From NCBI GenBank assembly GCA_029260735.1, contig JAJDCR010000093.1, positions 124,001-188,000 of the forward strand: 64,000 nt of DNA, given 5' to 3'. The stretch's first letter is position 1. Each line of letters begins with the position of its first letter. Shown in pieces: positions 24,243-33,398 of this stretch. Origin of the DNA: Planctomycetota bacterium (GTDB taxonomy: Bacteria; Planctomycetota; Uabimicrobiia; Uabimicrobiales; Uabimicrobiaceae). A program made the translations under genes and the position numbers. The notes below the pieces were generated by a model that searched no databases, was not told the origin of the DNA, and saw only the letters and a list, made by a program, of their open reading frames with translations.

Positions 24243-25850
24243 TTATATTTCGATAGATCTAACAGAGGTAATGGCTTCTATGTTTCTTAGCTCTTGCAAA
24301 GTGCTTTCTGAGCAAGAATTATCTATATTAAGAACAGCGACAGCGTCTGAAGTTCCTCTTCGTCCTAAAGAAAAATTCGCGATATTAATTTGAGCATTTC
24401 CTAAAACGGTTCCTATTTGCCCAATAACTCCTGGAACGTCTTTGTTGTTCAAGAGTAGCATGTGAGCAGATAAAGGGACTTCAATGGGATTGCCTTCCAG
24501 GGAAATGATGCGAATGTCGGTTTCGGTTTGCTCGCTATAATGAACAATTCCCTCGACAGCTATAGATCCCTCTTGTCCTTGGGTGGTAATGCGCAAAACG
24601 CTAGGGTAACCTCTTTTTTCAGAGCTTTCCGTTTCTTTTAGCTGAATAGCTCTTTCTTCGGCAATATGTCTTGCATTGACAATATTGACTCCCTCCTTGA
24701 GAAATACTTTTAAAAACCCAAAAAGAGCTGCGGTTGTTACAGGCTTACTGTTCGCTTGGGTTAATCCACCAAAAGAGCAAACTTCTATTTCTTGAACCGG
24801 GGGAGAAGAAATTTGGGCGGAAAAACTTCCCATCGCTTCCGCTAGTTTTAAGTAGGGTGATAGCTTTTTGTATTCCGTAACAGAGAGAGATGGAAAATTG
24901 ACAGCATTCAAAATAATTCCCTGAGAAAGAAAGTCAAAAATTTGTTTGCAAATTCCTACTCCTACTCTCACTTGAGCCTCTAGTGTTGAAGCGGCTAAAT
25001 GAGGAGTTGTGGTTACTCTATTTAGAGATAGAAGAGGAGAGTCTCCCAAAGGCTCTTGTTCAAAGACATCTAGAGCACAAGCAGCAACATGGCCAGACTG
25101 CAAGGCTTTTACCAGAGCTTTTTCATCGACAAGTTCGCCTCGTCCACAATTGACTATTTTAACTCCCGCCTGGCATTGACTGAGGCGTTCTTCGTTCAGA
25201 AAGTGATGCGTTTCTTCGGTTAGTGACATATGTAAGGTTAATATATCTGATTGAGATAGAATCTCTTTTACTCCGACTAACTTTACCCCTAAATCCATCG
25301 CTGTTTCTTGTGTAAGAAAAGGATCATAGGCTAAAACATTCATGCCAAAAGCCTGAGCTCGCTTGGCCACTTCTCGGCCGATGCGCCCTAATCCGAGGAT
25401 TCCTAGTTTTTTCTCAAAGAGTTCGTCTCCCATAAAACGAGACTTCTCCCATTTTTTTTCCTGCATAGAAGCGTGGGCTTGGGGAATTTGCCTCATCATA
25501 CTCAAAAGCATGCCCATGGCGTGCTCTGCTGCCGAAATGGTATTACTACCGGGAGTGTTCATGACAACTACTCCTTTTTCTGTGGCAGCTTTAGTGTCGA
25601 TATTATCCACCCCAGCCCCTGCTCTTCCAATTACTTTTAAATTAGGAGCCGAATCTAAAATATCGCGGGTTACTTTAGTTCTGGATCGAACAACAAGAGC
25701 ATCGGCATCTTGTAGATAAACTTTGAGTTCCTCTGGGGTGCATTTAGGCTCAAAAATAACTTGAACGTCATTTTTTTCTTTAAAAAAATCAACCCCCTGA
25801 GTGGAAATGCCATCGGCAACAACAACTTTAAAGTTGGGAAGTGTGGTCAT
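24243..25850 (-). CDS. serA: D-3-phosphoglycerate dehydrogenase, long form
   Basis: SerA oxidises 3-phosphoglycerate to 3-phosphohydroxypyruvate, the first step of serine synthesis. The 535-residue protein has the NAD-binding core (VIGRAGAGVDNID, LGILGLGRIGREVA), catalytic Arg and Glu regions (NCGRGELVDEKAL, CALDVFEQEP) and His in TTPHLAAST. An ASB-type intervening domain (about 315-450) and a C-terminal ACT domain (MLLLNNKDVPGVIGQIGTVLG) follow, which is the long class subject to serine feedback in some bacteria. I start at the ATG 25850, with AAAGG eight bases upstream. The frame extends ten codons further to a GTG with no ribosome-binding site. It is transcribed alone or with the DUF368 gene 80 bp upstream. 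Confidence 0.95.
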   Translation of the reverse strand: MTTLPNFKVVVADGISTQGVDFFKEKNDVQVIFEPKCTPEELKVYLQDADALVVRSRTKVTRDILDSAPNLKVIGRAGAGVDNIDTKAATEKGVVVMNTPGSNTISAAEHAMGMLLSMMRQIPQAHASMQEKKWEKSRFMGDELFEKKLGILGLGRIGREVAKRAQAFGMNVLAYDPFLTQETAMDLGVKLVGVKEILSQSDILTLHMSLTEETHHFLNEERLSQCQAGVKIVNCGRGELVDEKALVKALQSGHVAACALDVFEQEPLGDSPLLSLNRVTTTPHLAASTLEAQVRVGVGICKQIFDFLSQGIILNAVNFPSLSVTEYKKLSPYLKLAEAMGSFSAQISSPPVQEIEVCSFGGLTQANSKPVTTAALFGFLKVFLKEGVNIVNARHIAEERAIQLKETESSEKRGYPSVLRITTQGQEGSIAVEGIVHYSEQTETDIRIISLEGNPIEVPLSAHMLLLNNKDVPGVIGQIGTVLGNAQINIANFSLGRRGTSDAVAVLNIDNSCSESTLQELRNIEAITSVRSIEI

Positions 25851-25930
25851 TGGAAATACCTTTTTGGTAGTTAGGGACACGCCCTAATATTTTAAATAAG
25901 TAAAACTTGTTTTCTTACTTGCTTGTTTTC

Positions 25931-26968
25931 TTACTTGCTTGTTTTCTTTTCATAGTAGTAGAAAGAGCAAACGATTAAAAAGCCAATTACAAATGTTGCA
26001 CCAGTTAGCCAAACGTTGTTTGAAAGTACGGGATTATAAATATTGTCACCGTAGACAATAACTCCATTTACATCAACAGGGTTTTTAAACGGCCAAAGCT
26101 CATAGAGAGATCCTATGATAAGGCCTGTCAGAAAAGCTAAAGTGAGGGAGTAATATTTGCTGAAAATGAAATTGAGAAAGCGAGAGAAGAATATTAGTCC
26201 CAGAGCACAACCAAGAGAAAAAGGAATGATAATAAAGAGGTTAAGTCCCTTTAGTCCTTGGACTATTTCAAAGTAAACCCCCATTAAGAGCATGATGAAA
26301 GATCCGCTTATTCCTGGTAAAATCATTGCTGAAATAGCAACAGCTCCTGCTAGTAGATACTGAGGGAAATCTTTTTTTAGATAGTTTCCCCACTCTGTTT
26401 TAGATGTTTTTACAAGGTTTACTTTTTCAGCAGTAGCTTTACGCAACTGCTTTCTTTTTTCTTTTTCTACTTTATTGGATTCACTTTGGTAGAGAGATAA
26501 AGTAACTACTAAGACAATTGCAATAATTCCCATTAGAAGCTCTCTCCAGCTGTGCCGTTTTATTAATTTGTAAGGGACAGCGACAGATGCCAATACTAAT
26601 CCAGCAAAAAAGCCTAATGTGGGAGCATGGTGGTTTTGGATCAAGTGAGTGATGAGAAATGCTAAGCTAAAAAGAGCGATCATTGCTCCTAGGCCTAAGG
26701 TGAGAAAAAAAAGGAAGTCGATTTTTTTTAGCTCTTCTTTTAAACGTTCTTGGCTACCTTCTTTTCTTAAGACAAAAGCAAGTCCTACCTGAAAAGTTTC
26801 TAAACTAATATTATGTAAACCGTTGATAATTCTTTCATAAATACCTAAAATAAGAGCGATGGTACCCCCACTAACTCCGGGGATGATATTACCAATCCCA
26901 ATCAAAAAACCTTGAAAAAGAACGCTTAGAGGGGATGAGGCACCTTTGATTGAAGATGTGTCGTCCAT
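25931..26968 (-). CDS. DUF368 membrane protein (PopT-like undecaprenyl-phosphate translocase)
   Basis: The 345-residue polytopic protein has about nine hydrophobic segments. The hallmark duplicated DUF368 motifs are present: IGNIIPGVSGGTIALILGIYE near the N-terminus and AISAMILPGISGSFIMLLMGVY in the second half. The family includes PopT proteins, shown in other bacteria to recycle the lipid carrier C55-P across the inner membrane. A charged loop of about 35 residues (SNKVEKEKRKQLRKATAEKV) lies between the two halves. A tandem repeat of TTTTCTTACTTGCTTG type covers its 3' end (25908-25950). Function in this organism is inferred from family only. Confidence 0.88.
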   Translation of the reverse strand: MDDTSSIKGASSPLSVLFQGFLIGIGNIIPGVSGGTIALILGIYERIINGLHNISLETFQVGLAFVLRKEGSQERLKEELKKIDFLFFLTLGLGAMIALFSLAFLITHLIQNHHAPTLGFFAGLVLASVAVPYKLIKRHSWRELLMGIIAIVLVVTLSLYQSESNKVEKEKRKQLRKATAEKVNLVKTSKTEWGNYLKKDFPQYLLAGAVAISAMILPGISGSFIMLLMGVYFEIVQGLKGLNLFIIIPFSLGCALGLIFFSRFLNFIFSKYYSLTLAFLTGLIIGSLYELWPFKNPVDVNGVIVYGDNIYNPVLSNNVWLTGATFVIGFLIVCSFYYYEKKTSK

Positions 26969-27564
26969 GTATGAACCTTTCTATTTATAAAGCCCTCAGC
27001 ATATTTTGACATCTAACTAAATTAATATATTACGACAAAAAACTGGATAAATATTCTAGAGATGTCGTTTAGAAATGACAAAGTGTGGGAGTTGTAATTT
27101 TTTGAATTATCTGAAAATTTTTTTCCGATAAAAAAAGTATCTTGATGATTTTGTGAGGGGACAATTTCTGAGAAAATATGGGCTTATTATAGCACATATT
27201 ATTCTCTCACCAACAAGATTATAAGGACTTCCCTGAAAAAAATAGGGACTTCCTAAAAAATATCAAACTTTTTAGTGACTTAGGGTGATTTATCCATTAT
27301 AATATTCCTACTTTAGACTTTATAGAGATTCCAATCTGCAAACATTTTAGAAAAGCATCTGTTTGCTTTTGCTAACAGGCTTTTGCTAACAGGCTTTTGC
27401 TAACGGGCTTTTGCTAACAGATAGAGGGGTAGTAGTATCTCCAAAGAGGACACTCCTCTTAAAATCGAAAATAAAGTGCCAAACTTTATATTTGTCCTTA
27501 ATTTTCGCAAACTATGAAACCAACATGTTACTAGACAAATTTTTTAAGTATAAGGAGTGGTGCT
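26969..27564. other. AT-rich intergenic region between divergent genes
   Basis: These 596 bp separate the divergently transcribed DUF368 gene and the MBL-fold hydrolase gene, so both promoters should lie here. The region is AT-rich with multiple possible -10 boxes. The only clear structure is the 14-bp tandem repeat at 27365-27420. No reading frame with coding character was seen. Confidence 0.6.
27365..27420. repeat. Four tandem copies of a 14-bp repeat
   Basis: GCTTTTGCTAACAG occurs four times head to tail (the third copy has GG for AG at its end) about 145 bp upstream of the MBL-fold hydrolase start. Evenly spaced copies upstream of a gene could bind a regulator, or be a simple slippage array. 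Confidence 0.85.
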
Positions 27565-28854
27565 TTGAGAATTCTTCGAAAAAAAGCTAAGAATGTTCTA
27601 CTGCCTTCCTACATCATAGATTGTCTAAAAGAGATTGACTGGATAAACTACGAAAAAGACGACGAAAATCCGAATGAGGATATCATTGAGTTTCATCCTG
27701 ATGATTTGATCTTAATCACTTATGGAACTAGAGGCAGCACCCCCTTTTCTGGACCCGAATGTTTGAGATATGGTGGGAACACAACGTCATACCAAGTTTA
27801 TTCTCCTAAGCTTTTAGACAACCATCTTTATCTGGGAGATGGAGGAAGCGGAATTCTTGAAATAGATAAAACGGTAATCAAGAAATGTTTTGCCGTTGGA
27901 ATTAATCCTTTCACTGATCCGAAAGAGAAAGTTTCGGAGATTATCTCTGATATTGTAAACACTTATACCCACTACCACTATGATCATCTTCATACCGGAG
28001 CACCTCTCGCTGGTTTATTCCACACGGATGCTGTTCGCAAGCTTATCATTGGTGGATGGGGACCACGGAAAATGTTTCAGAATGTTTTTAAACGACCTAT
28101 TTTTCCTCGGGATTTTAGCGAAATTGATGCCAGCTATTCTTTTTATGAAATCAAAGAAGCTCGCTCTTCGGTTATTATCTTTTTGCCCAATGGTGATTTC
28201 CGAGAAATGGGAATTTCTGAGTTTAAGAACCTTCTCAAACAAAATCTGCCTCAGATTAAACACAAAAAAGTTAGCCACGATCTTCAAGACTGTGTTGTTG
28301 TGAAATGTTTTCCTACTGATCACCCAGACCCTTGTATTAGCTATCGCTATGAAAACTACAATGATCGTAATGAAGTTATGACTTGTATTACCTTCATGAC
28401 CGACCATGATATCCGAGACACAGACTACCGAGAAAACTACTTCCGCAATCAAGTTCAAGGATGCGATGCCATTTACATAGATGGCCAGTATGAGCAAAAG
28501 AACTATGTTCCTGGTTTTGGTCATGGACGAGTTGAGCTAATTGGAGAGACAGCCAAATATTTACATTTGCCTTATGTCTTTATTGGACACCATGATCCGA
28601 CTCGAGAAGACAGTCAAATTGATGCTATGATAAATTTGGCTAAGGAGTCGAACAAAGGAGGAGAAACCGAGAGTACTATCTTAGGCGCTTCTGACCGAAT
28701 GATGATCTTCTGTCCAGGAAAAACAAGAAACCGCAAGGGAATAGTTTTGGGCAAGATGGATTTAGTTTTAGGAGATAAGCTGGAAGCAGGTTCTGGTCTA
28801 TGCTCTGAAGTAAAAGGTAGCTATGGCTATCATGACTTGACCTCACCTCAATAA
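27565..28854 (+). CDS. MBL-fold metal-dependent hydrolase
   Basis: The 429-residue protein belongs to the RNase Z/PhnP/phosphodiesterase branch of the metallo-beta-lactamase superfamily. It shows GTRGSTPFSG...RYGGNTTSYQV, the intact zinc motif THYHYDHLHTG (His136, His138, Asp140, His141), a further His in FPTDHPD, Asp in YIDGQY, GFGHG and FIGHHDP. Unlike the lipoprotein at 1232-2134 its metal site looks complete. The N-terminal 45 residues and the C-terminal 80 are extensions of unknown meaning. The start codon is TTG, strongly supported by AAGGAG eight bases upstream. No signal peptide, so cytoplasmic. A phosphodiester substrate is likely, but which one is unknown. Confidence 0.85.
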   Translation: MRILRKKAKNVLLPSYIIDCLKEIDWINYEKDDENPNEDIIEFHPDDLILITYGTRGSTPFSGPECLRYGGNTTSYQVYSPKLLDNHLYLGDGGSGILEIDKTVIKKCFAVGINPFTDPKEKVSEIISDIVNTYTHYHYDHLHTGAPLAGLFHTDAVRKLIIGGWGPRKMFQNVFKRPIFPRDFSEIDASYSFYEIKEARSSVIIFLPNGDFREMGISEFKNLLKQNLPQIKHKKVSHDLQDCVVVKCFPTDHPDPCISYRYENYNDRNEVMTCITFMTDHDIRDTDYRENYFRNQVQGCDAIYIDGQYEQKNYVPGFGHGRVELIGETAKYLHLPYVFIGHHDPTREDSQIDAMINLAKESNKGGETESTILGASDRMMIFCPGKTRNRKGIVLGKMDLVLGDKLEAGSGLCSEVKGSYGYHDLTSPQ

Positions 28855-28890
28855 TTCTTGTAGAAATAATTTTTGTAGGTAAGTTCTTTT

Positions 28891-28926
28891 GTGGGCCCAC
28901 CCCGTTTGTTTTCAAACGGGGCCCAC
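28891..28926. terminator. Strong hairpin after MBL hydrolase gene
   Basis: GTGGGCCC-CCCGTTTG and CAAACGGG-GCCCAC pair around a TTTT loop. The hairpin lies 36 bp beyond the stop codon and before the convergent DUF255 gene. It lacks a clear T-run on either side, so termination is likely but not certain. Confidence 0.65.
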
Positions 28927-28960
28927 AAATAAATTTCTATATAATTATTCTCAAAAAATC

Positions 28961-29014
28961 ATGCCTTTCTTAAAAATCATACCTTTCTTACCGATAATAC
29001 CTTTCTTACCGATA
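28961..29014. repeat. 18-bp tandem repeat
   Basis: Two exact copies of ATACCTTTCTTACCGATA (28979-29014) are preceded by one degenerate copy. They lie between the hairpin and the 3' end of the DUF255 gene. Confidence 0.75.
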
Positions 29015-29035
29015 ATATTTGTATTTAGGGTGTCC

Positions 29036-30853
29036 TTAATCTGCTAATTTTTGTTTATCCAAAAGTAACCTCAAGTCTTCCACTGTAAATGCAGGAAGCG
29101 AACAACTCTGGTTTGCACAGACAAAAGCTGCTGCTTTGTCTAAACGAGGAAACTCCACTTGAGAAAGCGATGGCTGGCCTTCACTTTCATCCCACCACTC
29201 GACGATTTTGTAAACACTGCCATGAGCCCATGCTGCTAAGAACATCTCTTTTGCTCTAGGATCATCCTTTTTTCCTACAACCGTCACATGGAGAGGCTCG
29301 TAAGAAAGTTCATAGTTGGCTAATAATATTCCTGCTTCGGTCAGACGTTTTTTCGCAATTGCGGGGGTCGCTAAGTAACGCATAGCATGCTCTGCAATGG
29401 TACGATAATCAGGGTTTTGAGTAAGTCGAAAAAGCATGTTACTAAAGCGTGCCATCTGAATATTTTCATCGATAACAAGAGTCGGAGCAAAAACTAGATT
29501 CTCACTTGAAGCAACTGTAAAAAAGCCTGCCCCCTCGCTATTTTGAAAATTGCTTTGGATAAAAAGAGCGGCGGCTTCTGCCTTTTCTAGCCATTCATAC
29601 TTAGCACTGGCTTGATAAAGAGCTAAAAACGCTCGCCCCATCGCTAAAGTGTCTCCCAAGTAAGGCCCGACGATATCCTCTTCACCGTGGCTAAATCCCC
29701 CTTCTTTAAGAGAACGGTTTGCTATAATCCAGAGAGCAGCTTTTTCTGCTTTTTTCAAATAACGATTTTTTCCTGTTGTTGTGTAAAGAGAAGTTATTGA
29801 TTCAATTGCCCAGCCATTTTCTCTAGAGTAGATACTCTTGTCAACTTCTGGTATTCCCTTTGCTTTTCTCTCTTCGTTTTCTAAGAAGAAGTATTCATCA
29901 CTCTCTTGTCCCTTGATCAAGTCAGCATTTTGGCTTGTGTAAAAAGCACCTTCTGGGCTGGTTAAATAGAAGCGCAGGTATCTTTCTATATCTCTAGCTA
30001 CACGTAGGTATTTAGGTTCATTCAAAATTTTGGAAGCGTAAGTGTAGATTCTAATTCCATTGCTTTGCGTAGACATAATTTTTTCATAATGAGGATTAGT
30101 CCAAGTGAACTTTGTCGAATATTGAAACATTCCTCCCCATACTGAATCAACTAAGGCAATACCTGCATCTAAAGTTTGCCTAGCCATCCGATCATTTTCG
30201 TAGTCTTTACTAAATGCCCGAAAAATAGCATATTCCATGCTATCAGCATCAATAAACTTTTTGGCTATCTTGAGCCCTCCTGTATCGTAGTCATAGCTTT
30301 CTAAATGTCGATGATAGAGTTCTTCTTGTAACTCTGGTGGAAGCAAAGGCTCGTTGGCGTAGTTTACCTTAGGAGAATCTTCTATGACAACATTAGGGTT
30401 TTCGATAGCTTGGCCGAGAAGCTTTACCATTTCGTCTGCCTCGATGTACCCTCGGCGCTTAATTAATTCTTTCCCTTCGCTATTAAAAATAATGGTCGCT
30501 GGCCAACCATACTGACGATAACGATTGGCTAATTCTGGTCTGGAGTCCTGATCTATTCTTACTGCAATGAAATTTTCTCCAATGAGTTTGGTAACTTCTT
30601 CATTTAAGTAGGTTTGTTGTGCCATAACATGACACCAATGACACCACTGTGCTTCTAAATCTAAAATGACTAAGAGGTTTTTACTCTTGGCTTCAGAAAA
30701 AATCTCCTTTGACCACTCCTCTTCCCACTGGATTAATTTCATTTTTTTAGGGGGGCCAAACATTGCACAAGATCCCAGGCAAACAATTACAGATAAATAA
30801 CATAGATAAAAAATAAAGTTGCGAAAATTAGAACGTGAAACACTTCGAATCAT
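29036..30853 (-). CDS. DUF255 (YyaL/spermatogenesis-associated 20-like) thioredoxin-domain lipoprotein
   Basis: I start at the ATG 30853 because GGGAGAG lies seven bases upstream and the product then opens with a lipoprotein signal (lipobox LGSC, lipidated Cys29). The 605-residue protein then has the thioredoxin-like DUF255 domain, with the characteristic WCHWCHVM at about 70-77, followed by an (alpha/alpha)6 barrel-like region related to N-acylglucosamine 2-epimerases (for example YDYDTGGL, NGWAIESITSLYTTTG, KEGGFSH). Most family members are cytoplasmic; export and lipidation place this one in the envelope. A redox or carbohydrate role is possible but unproven. It diverges from the lipoprotein gene at 31092. 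Confidence 0.88.
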   Translation of the reverse strand: MIRSVSRSNFRNFIFYLCYLSVIVCLGSCAMFGPPKKMKLIQWEEEWSKEIFSEAKSKNLLVILDLEAQWCHWCHVMAQQTYLNEEVTKLIGENFIAVRIDQDSRPELANRYRQYGWPATIIFNSEGKELIKRRGYIEADEMVKLLGQAIENPNVVIEDSPKVNYANEPLLPPELQEELYHRHLESYDYDTGGLKIAKKFIDADSMEYAIFRAFSKDYENDRMARQTLDAGIALVDSVWGGMFQYSTKFTWTNPHYEKIMSTQSNGIRIYTYASKILNEPKYLRVARDIERYLRFYLTSPEGAFYTSQNADLIKGQESDEYFFLENEERKAKGIPEVDKSIYSRENGWAIESITSLYTTTGKNRYLKKAEKAALWIIANRSLKEGGFSHGEEDIVGPYLGDTLAMGRAFLALYQASAKYEWLEKAEAAALFIQSNFQNSEGAGFFTVASSENLVFAPTLVIDENIQMARFSNMLFRLTQNPDYRTIAEHAMRYLATPAIAKKRLTEAGILLANYELSYEPLHVTVVGKKDDPRAKEMFLAAWAHGSVYKIVEWWDESEGQPSLSQVEFPRLDKAAAFVCANQSCSLPAFTVEDLRLLLDKQKLAD

Positions 30854-31091
30854 TTTTTCTCTCCCGTTAAAGTCACTTATATTAGGTATAATCAACATTA
30901 TATGATAGGAAAAATCAGAAGACAACGAAATGCTAAAAAACATTTTTTTGTTGGAAATCATCTATTTAGAAAGCATAATTAGAAAATGGTACCTATATGT
31001 AGGCTGCAGAACTACGAATATTTTTGAGTTTGAAAAGGAGGATGACTTTCAAAGGTAGAAATTTAGTCCCTGCCAGAAAGTCCGATTTGCT

Positions 31092-31922
31092 ATGAGTAAA
31101 CTATACTTTTTTTTATTGTTGTTGAGTGCTTGTTTTTTGGCGGGGTGTCCCACTACTCCTATCAATGACAACGATCCCATTGATGGGGGTGGAAATCCTT
31201 CGGAAATTGTGGATCTCCGGATTTATATAGCTTCAGATCGCCCCAATGATTCTGAAGATAAAGTTATGAATGCCACTATCCAAGATAGATTAGGGGAGCA
31301 CTTAAAGTTTGTTGTTTCTCCTGAATATGCGGATGCTATTATCTATCTTAGTTTGAGTGTGGATAGCTCAGAAGACTTGTCTCGGCATGAGTTGATTTGG
31401 ACAGCTAAGATCCATAGCCGAGGAGTTCGCAAACAAACCGGACAAGAGTATTGGAATTTCCAATTGGGAAGTGGAGATATTTACGATGGAAGACTGATTA
31501 AGTCGACTCCTTCTTATGGGCTTCGAGGAGAACAGGCGCGAAATAAAGCTGTTCGCAATGTTGCTAATGCCGTTGCTCATAAAATTATCAAGATGATTCA
31601 CACTCGTCCAACAATTTCTAAACGTGATGAATTTGTGGTGCAATTTGTTGGTTTTAGAGGCGAAGAAAAAGATAAAATTGAAACGATGGTTCTGGGTTTA
31701 GATAGTCGTAAACAACTTAAAATCCTACCCGGTGGCGGAGGCTATGGAAATAAATTTGAGTACAAAATCAAGTGGTTAGGAGGAGAGAGCCAAGGAGAAG
31801 TCGAGCGATTTCTTAAAGAAGAAGCGGGAACTAAGCAACTGAGTCTAAGCTTAACCGCTTCTTCTCCTGGAATTATCACCTTTAGCACGGATAACTACTC
31901 TTATAGTAGCGATGACGAGTAG
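31092..31922 (+). CDS. Lipoprotein of unknown function
   Basis: The 276-residue protein has a clean lipoprotein signal (lipobox LAGC, Cys19) followed by an Asp/Gly/Pro-rich linker. Two regions of about 90 residues follow; the second (RDEFVVQFVGFRGEEKDKIETMVLGLDSRKQ) ends in a Ser-rich acidic tail. The pattern resembles outer-membrane-associated lipoproteins such as those with FlgT- or LpoB-like folds, but I do not recognise a family. A strong AGGAGG at about 31036-31041 lies 50 bases before the ATG. A 17-codon frame from 31042 ends in TGA overlapping this ATG, a possible leader peptide coupled to translation. The immediate ribosome-binding site is weak. Confidence 0.75.
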   Translation: MSKLYFFLLLLSACFLAGCPTTPINDNDPIDGGGNPSEIVDLRIYIASDRPNDSEDKVMNATIQDRLGEHLKFVVSPEYADAIIYLSLSVDSSEDLSRHELIWTAKIHSRGVRKQTGQEYWNFQLGSGDIYDGRLIKSTPSYGLRGEQARNKAVRNVANAVAHKIIKMIHTRPTISKRDEFVVQFVGFRGEEKDKIETMVLGLDSRKQLKILPGGGGYGNKFEYKIKWLGGESQGEVERFLKEEAGTKQLSLSLTASSPGIITFSTDNYSYSSDDE

Positions 31923-31945
31923 AGAAAATCTTTAGAATGCATTCG

Positions 31946-31972
31946 CGGGCGTCCCCAAAGAAAGGACGCCCG
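31946..31972. terminator. GC-rich hairpin between convergent genes
   Basis: CGGGCGTCC (31946-31954) and GGACGCCCG (31964-31972) form a perfect 9-bp stem between the lipoprotein stop and the convergent symporter stop. There is no T-run, but the position suits a shared terminator. Confidence 0.65.
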
Positions 31973-31976
31973 TAAC

Positions 31977-33398
31977 TTAATCTCTCATCGCAATTTTGTT
32001 TGGCCAGGGAGGAAGATAATAGATAACCGAAGAAACTATAAGTCCAGCATAAAGTGGTTGTAAATCAAGAGGATATCTCGGCTCCCCCGCTACTTCTTGG
32101 TAAACGGTACCCAGAAGTAACCAAGTAAAAGCGACCCCTCCTCCACTTAGCATTGAAGCAAGAGCCCCCCAAGGAGAGTGCTGTTTTCCAAAAAAAGCAT
32201 GTACCATCGGGATAAGTAAGCCTCCTACTCCAATCGTTCCAATAACATACCACAATTCCACAACGGATTTATAATAGAGAACTAAAAGAACAGTTAGGGA
32301 AATTGTAACTAATATGGCTATTCTTGTCATGAAAATGATTTGGCGATCAGATGCATCTTTGTTGAGGTAGCGCCAATAGTAGTCGCGTGATATATTGGTT
32401 GCGGCGACAAAAAGAAAAGAGTCTGTTGTTGACATCAAAATAGAGAGTATCCCTGCAATCAATAGTCCTTTTAAGGGAGAGGGAAGAACTTCTTGGGCGA
32501 GAGCAAAATACGCAAGTTTTCCGTCTTCAAATTGTATTAACCCTGCGTTAGATGCAGCAAAAGCATAAAGGGCAGATCCAATCGAAAGAGTGTCAAATAT
32601 AAACCAAAAAACGATGGAGACAAGAATTCCCTTGCGAGCAACGCTTGCATCTTTCGCAGCAAAACAGCGCTGATAAAAATTAGGATCGACAAAAACCCAG
32701 CAAGCTAAGCCTGCCCAAACCAAAATATAGCCTAGATCCATGTCTCCTGTCCAGCTTAGTTTAGTCGGTTTTAAGTTTTGTTCTAAGAAAGTAAAATCAC
32801 CGAAGCTATGCATTGACATGAAAAAGAGAATAGCAAAAGCTATGTACATGCAGATAAATTGGAAAAAATCGGTATAGACTACTCCTCGAAAACCGGCAAA
32901 CATGGTATAGAAAATGCAAACAAAAGCAGAAATTAGAACCGCACTTAAGAAAGAAACGGGCAAGAGGAGCTTAATAACAATAGCAAGGGAGAGTAAATAA
33001 GGGGCGGGGTTTACCATTATATAGGTAAAAATTCCTCCGACAAAAGCGACCTTTGGGCCATAGCGCCACTCCAAAACATCCCCAATTGTGATAAAAGAAA
33101 GTTTACGAATGCGACTGGCCAGAAAAAGAGCAAAAATTAGATAGATGACGTACCAAAAGCCTCCTTGGATTAGCCAAATCCCCATTCCGTAGTAGCCTGT
33201 CCCTTCAGAAATTCCTAAGATTCCACCATACCAGGTTGAAACCAGGGTTCCTACGAAAATAGGTAAAGTCAACTTCCGACCAGCGAGGAGAAAATCACTG
33301 GCATCTCCCTGAGAACGGCTATGCCAAATCGTAATTCCTACAATCACCGCCAGATAAAGACCAATGATAATCCAATCGAAGTTGTTTAGTTGTAACAC
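31977..33398 (-). CDS. Sodium:solute symporter (SSS family)
   Basis: The 473-residue protein is a second SSS transporter, similar in layout to the one at 8152-9582: FLLAGRKLTLPIFVGTLVSTWYGGILGISEGTGYYG, a central YTMFAGFRGVVYTDFFQF, NFYQRCFAAKD and LLIAGILSILMSTTDSFLFVAATNISRDYYWRY. About 13 membrane helices. The start is a GTG at 33398 with GAAGGA six bases ahead; it overlaps the 3' end of the histidine phosphatase gene by 13 bp, so the two are co-translated. The partner enzyme does not reveal the transported solute. Confidence 0.9.
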   Translation of the reverse strand: MLQLNNFDWIIIGLYLAVIVGITIWHSRSQGDASDFLLAGRKLTLPIFVGTLVSTWYGGILGISEGTGYYGMGIWLIQGGFWYVIYLIFALFLASRIRKLSFITIGDVLEWRYGPKVAFVGGIFTYIMVNPAPYLLSLAIVIKLLLPVSFLSAVLISAFVCIFYTMFAGFRGVVYTDFFQFICMYIAFAILFFMSMHSFGDFTFLEQNLKPTKLSWTGDMDLGYILVWAGLACWVFVDPNFYQRCFAAKDASVARKGILVSIVFWFIFDTLSIGSALYAFAASNAGLIQFEDGKLAYFALAQEVLPSPLKGLLIAGILSILMSTTDSFLFVAATNISRDYYWRYLNKDASDRQIIFMTRIAILVTISLTVLLVLYYKSVVELWYVIGTIGVGGLLIPMVHAFFGKQHSPWGALASMLSGGGVAFTWLLLGTVYQEVAGEPRYPLDLQPLYAGLIVSSVIYYLPPWPNKIAMRD

